64,000 bases of DNA from Anthoceros angustus (GCA_010909165.1 VJWM01000011.1:1-64000); one strand, 5' to 3'. Shown: positions 1-12,846, numbered from the stretch's first letter. A program made the numbers and translations. Notes: generated by a model from the sequence alone, not told the origin.

Positions 1-121
1 GCATTTCGCAGGGAAACCGCTCATCACACCTCTCGATTTCTAGATCATTCCAGTAGAGTTACATCGGTGGCATACGTTCCTATGAAGACGCACATCTGAG
101 GAATGCTAGGCCTTGATTGTA

Positions 122-3100
122 CTATATGGAAACACTGTTCGGCACACCTCTCCCTGTCACGCCAGGCACCACCACTTGCTTGCCGTTCTTCTCCACGATC
201 TCCGTCCGCGGGTGCAGCAGGAGGTAGGGGATGACGGCTGCGCCGGTCCTCAGCTTCAGGTCCGGGTTCCTGTTCCTGCGATCTATTTCCGCTCCGACGG
301 CCTGGATGGCGGAGGAGAATCTGTCCAAGGCTGCCAGGGCGCGCTCGTCTTCCGTCCAGTGCGCAGGCCGCTCGCCGATGAATTCCTCGTCTCTAGAATG
401 GGTCGACAGCAGCTGCACTGTGGACATCAACTTGGTCGCCTGCACCTGGTTGGGGAGGGTTGCCAGGAAAAACGTCTCCGGTCTGGCCAGGAAGGCTTCG
501 TATTCTGGAGAGTTCTCTTCGGGAATGAGTCGTCTCGCCAGGGTCGGTCTGTTGGGGACGTATCCGCCGTAGGCATACTGCCCGAAGTTCACTGCGGCGT
601 GCTGTGCTGAGGAGACCCAGATGACGGTGGTCAGGATGTGGACCAGGGATTCGGTGCTCTTCAGCTCCGGCCACCAGGTCTCGTCTTGTTTGTCTGCGTG
701 CCCATCTCTTCTGATTTCCGTCCACCAGGCCTGCAGTTCGGTGTCCTCAACCACCTTGCTGTCCGTGTAGTAGATGGATACGTACTCTTCGACCCAGGAC
801 GTGATAGCGTCCCATATGAGGAGGCCGTCGGCTGCGTAGGGGTAGTCCTCGATGGCAAGCTGTAGTCCCCCTTGAGGAGTTTCCTCTGCCATCCCCCTGA
901 TATCCCGAGAGCCCTTCAGTCTCCATTTGCATCACCTATTGTGCACAGGATAACGTTGAAGGGAGTATGTACTAACCTTCGAATCAGATCGGCGGGGAGG
1001 CTTTCCTTGTCGAAACGCCAAGTGTGTTTGTAGATAGCCGAGCTGATTTCCATGGAGTACTTACCCGGCGTGAACGTCTGCTCAATCGTACCTCCGGCGG
1101 AAATGAGGGCGAGTCTGGCCGCTCCATTGATCTGCAAAGTGTAGCGGAAATGATCGTGAAGTAACTTGGCAATAGGGTGTAAGGCACTCAGTTGCCTCTT
1201 GGTGGCGAGGATGTAGGGCTCCGTGCAGGCATGCGTCCTGAGCCTGGAATTCCATGTGCATGGGCACAGTTAGAAAATGAAGGACCGAGAAGCAGCAGCA
1301 AGCAAGGAGGTTCTGGGAAGTGAGATCAACCAATGTGACGCCAACTGGTGAATTCCAGCGTCGACTGCACAGAAATGAATCTTGGCGAGTAGCCAGAGCC
1401 ATGAGTTTGTGGCGCCTTCTCCAGGAGTGAACACCTGCTTGCGCCCCTCGGTGCCAGCCACTGGAGGAAGGCTCAGCTCTATAGCCACTGGCTGAAATAT
1501 CCCTCCAGAAGTGTAAAAGAAGATGACTCGACTTGCGTACGTTTTCTGTCCTGAAGAGCGTTGATTCTGTTTACGAAAGGCAGATACAGATCATGGTTGT
1601 CGACAATGTAGAGCCTTTTGTCTTCAATGGCCTGAGATAGGAAACAGCCACGGGTATCAGATACAAGCACATCCACCAACTAATGTGACAACGTTCAAGC
1701 AGTACCCTGTTCTTACTTGCTCCACAGAGAGACCCTCTAAGTTCTTCTCCAAGTGTTCCTTGGTCAGTGCTGATTCTTTCCGTCCATAAACTTTGGTATC
1801 CAGAGAACTTTCTGGAGGAAAGACCTGTGAAAAACCTCCGTGCTTTCAGTACAAAGTTAGCATGAAATTTGGCACCGTGCCAGTAGGGTAATATCTCTAC
1901 AAGGTGTTCCCAGAATTTACCTTGAGGCGCTCCACGACAACAGGGTTCACGCCTGCTAAGACTTGGCGACCAAACTCGTCATCTCGCATCCACCTGAATT
2001 TGTCACCTGTTGTGTACACAGGATTGTGAATATATATGCAACTCAATGTGCCTTCAAGCTAGGGTAACGGCCACAGCCATTAGCACAAGGCTTACCCTCC
2101 ACAACCAAGGGAGATGGGTACACCAACCCGCTGTCTGCGTCCTTCTCTCCAGAAATGGTGAAGATTTTTCTTGCTACACTGAAGAAGCCGTCGATGAACC
2201 CATTCGAATATATTTCCTGCTCGTCATACTTGAACAAATCGTCTATGTCATCGAAAGTGTCAAACTCCGTCGGTGTGGCCGTGTTTTTGGTGAGCGATGC
2301 CGGCAAAAGTTGCTGCACGAGGGCCTTCAAGCTTCCGGCAACAAAATCCGCCTGCTTCACATCTAAAAATGCCTCATCACGAGGCACGTAGTTGCTACCG
2401 GTAGGTGGCTCCACGGTTTCCTTGGAAGGATCTGGAGTAGGACAACGACATGTCAACCACACTACAACACCGAAGTGGGATGCAGGAGAAGGAGTGCTTC
2501 ATCCAGCCTGGCTCGGCTGAGAGGTTGTTGAGCTTCGAAAGCTAGGATTGTCCTAGAGATCAACAGGAAGTACTAGAGACTGCACCTGTATTAGTTGGTG
2601 GACGCCCAGTCCTGCATCTGCGGGGGTAAGGCAGATCCTCATTCCCACCAAGAATGGGCCTTGCCAGATCCTCATTTGCATCACCATTACCCAAGTCATT
2701 GTACACATCGTACTCATAAATACGCTCCCACGTCTTCCTAACGCCGCTGCCGTTCCCTCTCACACTGGCGAGCTGCGTTTCTCGAACTTCCTTCAAACCA
2801 GCTGGGGTGTCCCCTGGTAGGTAGGCCTGGAAACAAAAGGAGATAAAGAGATCCCGCAGGAAATATCAAGCTCCATCCAGGCTCCACAGTGTTCCTTAAA
2901 TCAAAGTTGTTCCGCAGATGAGCCTCACCGCGTTCCTGAAGAAGACCCTCTTCTCTGGGAGCTTTTCAAAACTGTCCACGTACGAGGAACACGGAAAGTA
3001 GTAGGTCTGCGAGGTTTCCACTGATGTCAACGAGATTGTCTTGATGTAGACCTCAGTTTTATGCTTGTTCACAACAGTGATTGCCCCTGGAATACCGAAG

Positions 3101-3805
3101 CTCCCATCCACCGAGAACTCAGCTGTATACTCCACATCCGTTCCGCTTCCCCAGGCATGCTCCAACCAATTTGTCAAATGACTCTCCTTACTCCGCTTCC
3201 CAAACCCAGTCGCTGCAATAGCAATCACAGGCAGAGCTTTAGTGTTTCGGAACCAGGATCCCGAAGAGGTCAAAATATGGAGGAGCAAGTCCTATGATTC
3301 CATAGGGCTGAGCAAATGTTGTCTGAATGTAATACTGCTCCTCGCACAACATGAGATTACCTGGATCAATCTCTTCACTGATTAGCTCAAGCAAAACACG
3401 CTGGCCAAAAACGTCCGCAATCGCATCAGTAGCGATATCCAGACGGCTGTTGAGCTCGTCTCTGATTGCCCCGCCTTTCTGCTTCAGGAGGTCTCCAACG
3501 AAATCCGGATTGATCTTCCTGGTAGCTGAGACGACCGCCTTGTAGGTGACTTTACCCGGAAAGGAGACCCGCGGCACCTGCAAAGCCGGGGTTGCCCTCT
3601 CTGCCAAAGAGGAAACCGCTACATCTGGCCGGGACACACATTTTCCAGAAATGGCAGCACCATGAAACTGCTCCGAGGACTGTAGAAAACGACTCAACCG
3701 CCGCCGCTCCTTCAAGGAGCACACGCTCCTGGCGGGAGGTGAACTCGAGGAAGTCCCGCAGCGGACATCTGAGACCGCCAGCGTTGGCTGCAAAGCGTGC
3801 ACCAT
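122..3805 (-). CDS. LOX: Lipoxygenase, probably plastidial (linoleate/linolenate lipoxygenase)
   Basis: The enzyme adds dioxygen to linoleic or linolenic acid to start oxylipin synthesis. Exons run 3805-3361, 3212-2929, 2826-2586, 2431-2096, 2006-1921, 1824-1717, 1631-1331, 1243-977 and 896-122, all with GT-AG introns. They encode about 947 residues if one A is restored in the 1542-1545 run. An N-terminal Ser/Arg-rich stretch looks like a transit peptide, followed by a PLAT/LH2 domain and the catalytic domain. The five iron ligands are visible: H600 and H605 (SHWLRTH, split by an intron), H789 and N793 ([10 protein letters not shown]) and the C-terminal I947 (GVPNSVSI). LISAGG carries Ala at the stereo-determining position, as in S-lipoxygenases. 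9- versus 13-specificity was not resolved. The start at 3805 was chosen because the transit-like segment follows it; an upstream in-frame ATG at 3922 is possible. Confidence 0.95.
1542..1545 (-). other. Single-base homopolymer frameshift in the lipoxygenase exon
   Basis: Within exon 7 the frame ending in RINALQDRK must shift by one to continue into [14 protein letters not shown], a contiguous conserved lipoxygenase segment. One missing A in the coding-strand A4 run restores it. The full exon set then sums to 2844 bases, exactly 948 codons. A consensus-sequence deletion is more likely than a real mutation because every other part of the gene is intact. Confidence 0.85.
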
Positions 3806-4788
3806 TGTTGCTCCCGCCGGCCAAACAAACAATCCTGTCCAACAGCAAGGAACGTGCACTTCAGTACAAGGACTCGAATCCCCCGTCTCATTTTCCTGAC
3901 GCACCCTTGCCTCCTTCCACACTTGTCGAGTGCTATACTAAAACCAGCAGAAAAGAAATTGCTGGCCGGAATACTCTCTCCGGCATTCTGATTTAGGCAG
4001 TCAACAAGCATGGAGAAGGTCCAAATACTTGTTGTGATGCAGACCTTCCGCCGCAATCAGAACAATCCTTCAACTGCAACACGAATGCACAACTCCAAGG
4101 AGACTGATCGATGACCAGCGCACCTTTTCACCAGAGACGATCAGCACGGAACAATGGCAAGGAATACTAAACTGCTTACCAGGCGCGCAACGAATCAATT
4201 GGATTTGTGACAGCTGCAAGAGGGTCTTCAACCACTCGTGTCCTCAATAATATCAACTGTAGTACAGCACGGACTCTCCTTCCTGCTAGAATGCGCACAA
4301 TGGCTGGGCCCGGAATTCTCATCCAGCAACGAGAGAATGAGCAGCTCGCTTCTCCCGCAGAAAAACAGAGAGAGGCAGGCCCGCACCAGCCAAGCTCCGG
4401 AGCGACGAGCTGGTCTCAGACTCTTGAAGAGACCTTCGTTCAATCAATGACGAGAGCTCTCTGCGACGGGCCGAACGATCCGCGAACCACAACCCTTCCG
4501 AATGCACCCAACCAAGTCGGGCAGTGCGGGAGGCGAAACCTTTCGCCAAATCAGTCAAACAGCGTTTTCTGTGTTCACCAACCAAGTGGCCGGTTTCGCC
4601 CCATTCGCCGCCCACGTGGTATGCTGCCGCCCATCTCTCCCACTCGCACATGGTGAAAACAGGCAAACTCATGGCGGGCTGATACCCTTGTCCTTGTACA
4701 CGCTGATCTTTGCGCACGATGATCGAGGAACAACGTGTTTGATTTGCTTTAACTGTAGGATCACACGCCGACAAGAAGACCAGAGAGG
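3806..4788. other. Spacer between lipoxygenase and copper ATPase
   Basis: This is the 5' flank of the lipoxygenase and the 3' flank of the copper ATPase. Several short ORFs exist on both strands, but none resembles a known protein or shows exon-like structure. The lipoxygenase promoter and 5' UTR must lie here. I see no convincing TATA box. Confidence 0.6.
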
Positions 4789-7700
4789 TCAGTGGGCGAA
4801 TTTGCCCCTTTCTTGCTGGGGCAGGAGAGCTTTTTCTATGTCGTCGTCCTCTGCCTGGTACTGTACTTCCTGAGCTGGAGGACTGGCAGTGGGACGTCTC
4901 TTAGCATGAGGTGCAGTGGAGCTGGAGGCGGCCGACCTGTGCAAGGCAGTTGAGGAACGTTCGTACTCCCATGGGAGCAGCAGGGAGTTGGCCATCACTC
5001 CCAAGGAGCTTGCAGCCATGAGCGCACCAGCGATGGACGGGGTCAGCATAGTGTTTGTGATTGGAAGAAGCACACCGGCGGCTACTGGAAGTCCCACCTG
5101 CCAGATGAATGGGTACCAGGGTCGGCATCAGGAATCAGACACTAGGTGCATCACGCAAAAGGTATGTGGATGTGGATGTACATGTGGATGGATGTGATAC
5201 TTACGATGTTGTACATGAAGGCCCACAACAGGTTCTGCCTGATCTTTCTCAACGTTACTCGGCTGAGCTCGATGGCATCCACCACCTGAAGCACCTGGGT
5301 GTTAGGTCTGGAGCAAGTACGCGATGGATGAGCTGAAGTGGAGAAGTGGGGAACCTGAGCCAGCCTGTCGCCCATGAGGACAATTGATGCAACTTCACTT
5401 GCAGCTCCTACTCCTCCAGCCATGGCAATGCCCACGTCTGCTTGAGCTAGTGCAGCGGCGTCGTTGACGCCGTCACCCACCATTGCCACTCTCTGGTTGG
5501 CTTGCTGAAGTTGCCTGATGAACTGGGCTTTGCCAGAAGGCTTCACTTCAGCATGCACCTGCATCCACAGGTTGCAGCTCATCACACTGTGGATGCTGAA
5601 GTATGCTGTAGACCAGGGGCTGAGAGTCTCTTGGGGTGGACAGTGACCTGCTCGGTGTCGATGCCAATCTCCAAAGCAACAGCTTCTGCCGCAGTCATTT
5701 TGTCCCCAGATAGCATTACTGACTTGATACCCAAGCTTTTGAGGGCCCGTATGGTCTCCGAGGCATCGTCCCTCACATCATCTCGCATGGTGATTGCGCC
5801 TGCGATGCGGTCGTCCACTCCAACATACACCGTAGTCTGCCCTTGCTCACCTGGTTCTGAGGCCGTGCCCCGTGCTCCATATCTGTGAGCCCAAACAGAT
5901 GCAAGGGGTGAGATAAAAGTAAGCAAATCAGTTGAAGGGGAGCTAGTGGCATGTTCTATCCCACCTTTGGACCCACTCCAAAGTTCCTACAGTTACTCTC
6001 TTGCCTTCCACTATAGCAGTCGCTCCAGATCCAGGCTCCTGTTCGAAGGATTGTTCCTTCACCTGTAACACACATTGACAAGTGTTCAATCAGGGCAACC
6101 ACACGTGCATCTTTCATGTCGCGGAAAAAGCCATGTCACAAGAATTGGTGAGTCAACCTTCATTGGAAGGGACTTACTGAAACAGTTCGGCAGCCGGCCT
6201 CAGCAGCTGCCTGTACAAGAGCTCTTGCAATGGGATGTGATGTTGTCCTCTCTACACCAGCGGCCAGAGCCAGCAATTCCAGTTCTGGCCCCTCTCTTTG
6301 CAGCCTGTATCCACTGCAAACTCCAAACCTCACCAACTGCGGATATAACACATACATGTACGGGGGACGAGGCAGCTGACATTCCTTACTTTGGACGTTG
6401 GAGCAATGTGCCATCCTGCACCTCCGCAGCTTCAATGGGGCTGGCAACCACATTCGTAACAACCGGTTTGCCGATTGTCAGAGTTCCTGTTTTATCAAAG
6501 ACCACTGTGTCAAGACCTGAGGCCTCCTCCAGTATGTCTCCTCCACGAATAAACAAGCCCCTTCGTGCTCCAAGAGATGTGCCCACCTAACCATATCAGA
6601 CTTGCAAGTTACGCCTCTGCCCATCTTTGCCATTCCCAACAAATCAGACATTTGCATAAATAGAGATGCCCACCAGAACTGCCGTCGGAGTCGCAAGTCC
6701 TAAAGCACAAGGACAAGCAATGACCTGCAAATGAGGGAAGGTTAGCCAAAAGCCAACCAATTTGATTGATGCTGTCAGAAACCAAACTCAAAGCAGATCA
6801 AAGTAGCACTTACCAAAACGTTGCAGGCAAGTTGAAGACCTAGCAAAAAGGCCTGGCTCTGCGGCACCACGGCTGGGAACAACTGAGGCCCTAGCAAGCT
6901 CCAAAATCCAAAAGTTGCAGCAGAGAGGGCCATCACCCCATAACAAAACCGTCCTGCCACCTATAACACCTCAGACATCAGCTTTCAACTTACACGGCTT
7001 TCTATAGACAGCAGTCTCTTTGACGCTACACTCCTGCTGCAATTAAAATTCGCCTTGTGCTCTAGACGAACCTGATCAGCCAAACGTTGGACCGGGGCTT
7101 CTCTGGTCTGGGCATCTTCCACCATCCTTACAATGTCTCCCACTACAGATTCACCGCCTGCTCTTGCAGTTTCTACAGTTAATGTACCATTGTAGTTCAC
7201 AGTCCCTGCGCTCACTTCATCCTGCCAGATGTTGTGATATTAGGTCTCCCCACCAAACAATGGCCTGACACAAAGCTAGAGAGATACGTTCGGAGCCACG
7301 CACTCCTGATTGTTTTAACACCGGCAAGGGTTCACCAGTCAGGCTGGACTCGTCTACAGTGCTCCGTCCTTCTCGAACTACTCCATCAACCGGAATGCGG
7401 TCCTAACACAGGCACATCATAAGCTTAGACCAATCCCTTGAAGCATCATGAGATCCTCCTCAGACGTGCTGCAGGCTGTCACAAACCAGTACTACCCCTG
7501 TTCAGAGAATAGAATTACCCCAGGTAGAACGAGTACTGCATCTCCAACTGAAAGAGCACTACAAGGGACTTCTTCAACTGTGGGATGACCATCAGGTTTC
7601 AACCCCATCAGAAGGCGGGCTTTGGAAGGTAGCAAGTTCAAAAGTGCTGCCATGTCACTGGTCGCTCTCAACTTTGCCCTCTCTTCTACGGCCCTTCCCA

Positions 7701-9976
7701 GCAGCACAAAAGCTAGCAGCATCACTGGCTCCTCAAAGAAAGCTTGCCAACCCTGAGCCAGAAACCAGCAAAGCAGCTCTTTAGCATGCAAAACACAAAG
7801 CAAGACAGCAACAAATAGGAGTATCACCCTCTTTTCTCAGCATACTTCTAAAGCAGAGTCCAAGTGGAAGAGCCTTGCCAGATGTGGGAGGAGAAGGGCT
7901 GCTGAGCTGACAGTGAAGGAAGAAACTGCTCCCAAGCCTACCAACGTATTCATATTTGGCGACTTTCTCCAAAAGCTTTTCCATCCATCGACAAGCAACT
8001 TCCGACCAGGCCCAGCAAGAGCAGCGAAGGATAGGGCAGCATGGAAGCCAGTAGAGTGGAGAACATGAAGCCAGGCTGGAGCGCTATGAGCAAAGAAATG
8101 AGCAGTGTGGCCGACAAGGCAAGCTGCAGCAAGAGTCCAAGCTGCAGCCAGTCTTCTACCTACATGATAGTCACACTATTAGTTGACGTCCAGGGCAAAC
8201 AAGACGTCCAACATCTCAGATGCATTGTACCACAAAGGGCCCGCTTCGATAGTAACTTATGCCTTCAACAACAGCTAGAGCCTTGTCAACCTCCATCAAG
8301 GTTCACTCTGTATTTACCACTATCTTTCAAGCGGGTGAGCCGCTCCTGTCGCTTCCGCAAAGCTGCTGGAGTAACAGTACCTCCCACAACCCCTTGGCCT
8401 GCCAAAAGAAAAACACCAAGCCCGCAGTCAGTTATCCGAAGAACTACAAGGATTTTCAGCTCATAGAATCAGCAAGCACCTCAAAATATCACAGTGGGAT
8501 GCATACATCTGCCAAGGCACGTGAGAAGTGTTGAAACATGTCCCCACTTCACGGAGTGGCTATGGAAAACTCCTGACAGAGGATGGATGCAAAGAACAGT
8601 CATGAACTATGATCTTGCATTGATTGATTAATCCTTGTTTCTTGTACACAAAAGTGAAGATTTCACTGATAAATCCTGACTATGCTTACACATTTGGTCA
8701 GCCGAGAAATACAGTACTATTCTCTAGGTCAATGACAAAATTGGGGTTTGTATCAGACTCTGGTCCAAGAGTCCCAACAGCAGCAGCTACGAGCTATCAC
8801 TAGGTACTCAGCACCAGGTAAAGCTCCCACAAGCAAAGCTGTGGACAAGATATGCCAAGGCTGAGATATCAAGAGACACCCCGCCAAATGAATTCAAAGG
8901 GAAGCTTGGAAGTGGGAGCAGGACCTGCACTTGACTTCTTCCTTCAAAACACTCCTTCTGCAATCCACCCATGCAGACAGCAGTTCAGTACTAGGGCAAG
9001 GCTGAGAGAAAAAGGCTTGTCACTCTGGACTATGAGCCGGGCTTCCCTCCCCACATCCTTCCCCCTCGCACTATCTCACACTTGTGGGCATCCAACCTAC
9101 AATCATTCGAGTCCAGCAGCTACACATCCCACAAAACCCACAACCGCTAACTCCTCACCTCTGACGGTGGACTTGAACCCGCAGCTGGTAAGATGCTTTG
9201 CAAGGAACTCGGCCAGCTCCCTTTTCGCATTGTCCAAAGCACTGGGCTGCTCGGCATCGGAGTTAACCCGCACGAGCGCCGTCTCGGTGGCCAAATTCAC
9301 GACAGCAGACGAAACTTGCGGCTGCTCCACACAGCCCACTCCTCAGAATCCAGCGCCCACAAAACGATGCCACCACCCACAACACGAAACATCCCACCCC
9401 GACCATCCCCGTACCTGCGCTTCCAGAATTTTCTTCACCGACGCCGCGCACCCGCCGCAGGACATCCCTGCACAAAACCCACAAAACCTTCAGCGTCCGA
9501 GCCCGCAACAGCAAAACCCACAACCCGTCCGCCACCACCCCGACGTCCAGCACGATGACCTCCTCCGCGGGACCCAAGGGCACGGCGTCGTCGGAGTCCG
9601 CCCGATGGCCTGCCCTCGGCTGCGGCGGCTCGGAAGCCGTCTCCCGCCGCCCCGCCCCGCTGCCCCGGGAAGCCCTTCCCGCCCCGCCGGAGCCCGACGC
9701 CAGGAAATGCACGCGGTGTGCAGCAGCCGCTGGCTGCGGCTCTGGCAGCGGCACGGCAGCGGCAACAGGCTGGCGGCCTTGAGCACCAGGCCGGCCCGGG
9801 CCTGCCAGCCCAGCTCCCGCCGTGCGGCAGCGACATGGCCAGCTTAGCCACCCAGGCCTGGCCGGGCCCCAGGCCCAGCGGGAGCAATGCGCCAGCATCC
9901 TCAGCCTGGCCGCCGACACCTGCAGCGGCCACATTGTGGCCGGGAGCACCGCCTGCCTCGCCGCGCACGCCTCCAT
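4789..9976 (-). CDS. PAA1: Chloroplast copper-transporting P1B-ATPase, PAA1/HMA6 type
   Basis: This ATP-driven pump moves Cu(I) across the chloroplast envelope to supply plastocyanin and Cu/Zn superoxide dismutase. Seventeen exons: 9976-9539, 9467-9415, 9321-9159, 8398-8318, 8159-7879, 7752-7519, 7402-7304, 7221-7072, 6960-6814, 6724-6650, 6586-6390, 6295-6178, 6062-5965, 5882-5648, 5558-5355, 5285-5205 and 5097-4789. They encode about 987 residues if one G is restored at 9466-9468. In order there is an Arg/Ala-rich transit peptide, an HMA metal-binding domain (GMSCGGC near residue 150), membrane helices, the actuator loop (DESSLTGEP), the CPC copper channel motif near 553-555, the phosphorylation site DKTGT (D605), SHPIA of the nucleotide-binding domain and [11 protein letters not shown] (D819). 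Segment order and wording fit PAA1 better than the thylakoid pump PAA2. Arabidopsis PAA1 is about 949 residues. Confidence 0.93.
7753..7878 (-). other. GC-AG intron in PAA1
   Basis: The exon encoding [20 protein letters not shown] is followed on the minus strand by CTG|GCAAGG and ends in the acceptor GCTCAG before GWQAFFEEP. No GT donor gives the right phase. GCAAGG closely matches the consensus of the rare but functional GC-AG intron class. Confidence 0.75.
8399..9158 (-). other. Long intron 3 of PAA1
   Basis: At about 760 bases this is by far the longest intron in the gene. It separates the HMA domain (ending STVR) from the linker before the membrane domain. I find no nested gene or recognisable repeat in it. 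Confidence 0.7.
9466..9468 (-). other. Single-base deletion at the exon 1/exon 2 junction of PAA1
   Basis: Exon 1 ends in phase 0 after VLDVG, while exon 2 as written begins with GG before ATG (GMSCGGC) and is 53 bases long. One more G in the run at the splice acceptor makes it 54 bases and closes the reading frame of the whole gene at 988 codons. A missing homopolymer base is the simplest explanation. An unusual splice site is the alternative. Confidence 0.7.
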
Positions 9977-10061
9977 GAGAGTGAGGCGCAGCGATTCGGG
10001 CCGCCCTGGGCGTCTCTCACCCGATGCCGCTTCTGCCGATCAGGCCCCGCCCCGCCTGGAC

Positions 10062-10128
10062 CTCGTCCTCGTCCTCGTCCTTGCCCTGGGCCTCGGCCTC
10101 GGCCTCGTCCGCGCTCTCGTTCTCGATC
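10062..10128. repeat. Degenerate CCTCGT/CCTCGG hexamer repeat upstream of PAA1
   Basis: Runs of CCTCGT and CCTCGG (GA-rich on the PAA1 sense strand) lie 90-150 bases upstream of the PAA1 start. Such pyrimidine/purine hexamers are common in plant 5' UTRs and core promoters. Whether it is transcribed cannot be told from the sequence. Confidence 0.6.
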
Positions 10129-10668
10129 GGCAGCTGAATCTGGCCTTCCGAAACACCCACCTCCGAGGGGGCTTCATGGCGCGAGGAAAGTGGGAGGCAA
10201 TCATGCAATCAGGACGTACAGGCATATTATCTATACATATTATGAACACCCGCTCCACGTAGCTGTGTACATAATAGCTGCCCTTTGCTTCCGGATAGGG
10301 TTTTTTTTGTTTAGTGGAACCTTTCCACATAGCTGTCACTTTGAAGTTGCGATCTTTTTTCAAGCACCTTAGTTTTAGTAGTGCCACTCCATGCAGCTCT
10401 TTGTGAACAAGGATGGAGATTGAGTTGTGGTGTTTCTACCATGATAATTATCATCGGTCTGAGTTGCATCCAACCATATGTCCGGATAAATCAAATACCA
10501 ACTCCTGCTCCGTGAATTTTGGCAGCCATTCCCACCTCCCCGATCCTACACGATGCAGAGCATTTTTGCTCAAGGTCTGCTACATTGCTGATTGCTTCTT
10601 GAGCAAACTGGAGGGGAAGTAGAAGAACACAATGGATCGAGCAATCTGAAAAATGGGGTCAGTAAATG

Positions 10669-10757
10669 CCTCTTTCATGTGTCAAACATTTGAGAAGAGG
10701 AAATTCAAGCCCCCTCTTTCATGTGTCAAACATTTGAGAAGAGGAAATTCAGGCCCC
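10669..10757. repeat. Two tandem copies of a 44 bp unit
   Basis: The unit beginning CCTCTTTCATGTGTCAAAC is repeated at a 44 bp offset with only one or two differences, indicating a recent duplication. Confidence 0.85.
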
Positions 10758-11600
10758 CTCAACCCACATGAGAGGAGAACTAGTTGTGTTTGTGGGGATC
10801 TTGAAGCATCTTCGGCTTCGATGTGGCCCGGCATCTCATCAATAAGATTTTTTTTTTAGGCAAAAACCTACATATCCAGCAGAGGCTCAGCATACTTCGC
10901 TCAAAAGTCCGCAAAGAACACGCTCCCCAAATATGCCCCAAACAACTCGAATTGAGTTGGTTTGGCGTTTAGGAGTTAAGTAGCTTCTCTTGGTATAAGA
11001 AGCTCTTTCAGGGGGAGCAATATGAAAGATCAACCAAGATTTAGAAGCAACCAAATTATAAATGTCCTTCCACTCTTTAGAAATGGCTTGGATTTGGGTA
11101 ACATAAAAAATCTATATGTAAATGGTAATAAGTTTTTATATATAGCGTACTACATACGATATGATTCCATGACCCACAATTTCAATAGCTTCATCAATAT
11201 TTGCACGCACCCATCTTACGGAATGCCACTTTTTTATTTATGACGGTCCCAAGTATAGAGATGTACAATAGTGAACAAAAGTCTACAAGTATAAAGACCT
11301 TCCACTACACTATATTATGGTGTTGAGTAACGGGTCACATAGGTTACTCTTCTACAAAGAAAGAAAGAAATAAGCAGGCACATGGAGAAACTATGAACAA
11401 GTGCATATTTCATGTATTTTAAATCTAAATCTTTTACATAGATTTACCCCGAGTTTGAGAATTTGATCTCTTTTATCTTTAATTACACTAAAACAATTAA
11501 TAGTTACCTTAAATACTTCATCTATTGGTTTGACTTCACAAGAATTTTGTGGTTTCTTACACCTTAGCTGATGTCATATTTGTAGCACGTAAGATTAATA

Positions 11601-11944
11601 TATGGATAATGAATGTGATGTCTTGTGTATAAATGACAATATAGATGGTGTCCATAAGGAAATAAATACATATCTCTATATTCATAGATAGTATCATGAA
11701 ATTGTCCGATATACTTATGTAAACAACCTCGAAATCTGAAAAGCCCAATGCTCCATTGCACAAAAAAAACTATATGGATAATGAATGTGATGTCTTGTGT
11801 ATGAATGACAATATAATTGGCGTCCAGAAGGAAATAAATACATATCTCTATATTCATAAATAGTATCATAAAATTTGTCCCATATACTTACGTAAACAAC
11901 CTCGAAAACTGAAAAGCCCAATGTTCCATAGCATAAAAAAACAA
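11601..11944. repeat. Two tandem copies of a unit of about 172 bp
   Basis: The unit starting TATGGATAATGAATGTGATG at 11601 recurs at 11773, including the shared end near GAAAAGCCCAATG. It is AT-rich and non-coding. The short minus-strand ORFs here are merely the repeat read through. Confidence 0.85.
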
Positions 11945-12039
11945 TATGCTCTTCCACAAGATCGCGTTTAAATACATACGTTGCTTAAAACATGATCAAT
12001 TCCTTACGAAAAATGTAGCAGCCCACTACTTGTAATGTC

Positions 12040-12200
12040 TAACTGCCCTTCTCGATCAATTACTTTCTCCCGATTGCCCTTTTTAATTTATTACTTTTTT
12101 CTGATTGCCCTCTTTAATTTATTACTTTTTTCTGATTGCCCTTTTTAATTTATTACTTTTTTCTGATTGCTCTTTTTAATTTATTACTTTTTTCTGATAA
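12040..12200. repeat. 31 bp tandem repeat, about five copies
   Basis: Units of the form TGATTGCCCTTTTTAATTTA followed by TTACTTTTTTC repeat with a 31 bp period. The first copies are more diverged (CTCGATCAATTAC), the later ones nearly identical. Confidence 0.85.
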
Positions 12201-12846
12201 TTATTCTTCTTTTTTATTCATAACTTTCTTTCGACAATCAATAGATACTCATCTACAAGCCATCTTTTTCCCATAGTACGTATCTATGTTAGGTAGCTTG
12301 TTTCAATATTTCATGAGTGGTAGAAGATTTTAGGTTTTGAAATCTCCACACCTAGTTCCAACTATGTAGGAAAGCCTTGCTTTCATTTCCCTTACTATCC
12401 AGACTCACGGGGCTATGGGGAAGGATTTTTCAAAGAATAAAGGGGTTGTGCTAAAGCTTACCACACCCGTGAGAATAGGGTAGGTGTACCCATATATGTG
12501 TGGCAGCTTTCTTCCATCATCGCCTTGCAGAGGGCATTGGCTGATGCTCTTGTCCTTTAAAGATGACTTCGAATACGGGAAAAGCTGCATTTTTAGGTTT
12601 GCTGGTAAGTAGGCTCTTCCATATTCCAAACTAGGACATCTTGGGAGCTACAAGTAGCTTCATGGTAGACAATCGCAAGGCTAGTCCCTCTTGGCTTTAG
12701 GCCCTCTTGTAGGTTGTTCCTCGCGACTCCATGTAGGTGAGACTTTCTGTCTCTACATATTTTATGATGAATTCTACGTTCCCACTAAGTGTTTATTCAA
12801 GTTTTATTTTTTATATCTTAAAATTATACCTCTATATTTCTATGGG

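Larger units (their letters stand above)
10130..12846. other. AT-rich spacer with small tandem duplications
   Basis: No gene is visible. The stretch becomes AT-rich after about 10.2 kb and holds the three local tandem repeats annotated separately. It ends at the target site of the large LTR element. Confidence 0.7.

Noticed and set aside
122-3805. Lipoxygenase as a pseudogene because of its frameshift
   Set aside because: All iron ligands, splice sites and the C-terminus are intact, and a single homopolymer base restores the frame.
9435-9968. Overlapping minus and plus ORFs in PAA1 exon 1
   Set aside because: These are alternative frames of a very GC-rich transit-peptide exon. Only the frame starting at 9976 leads into the HMA domain.
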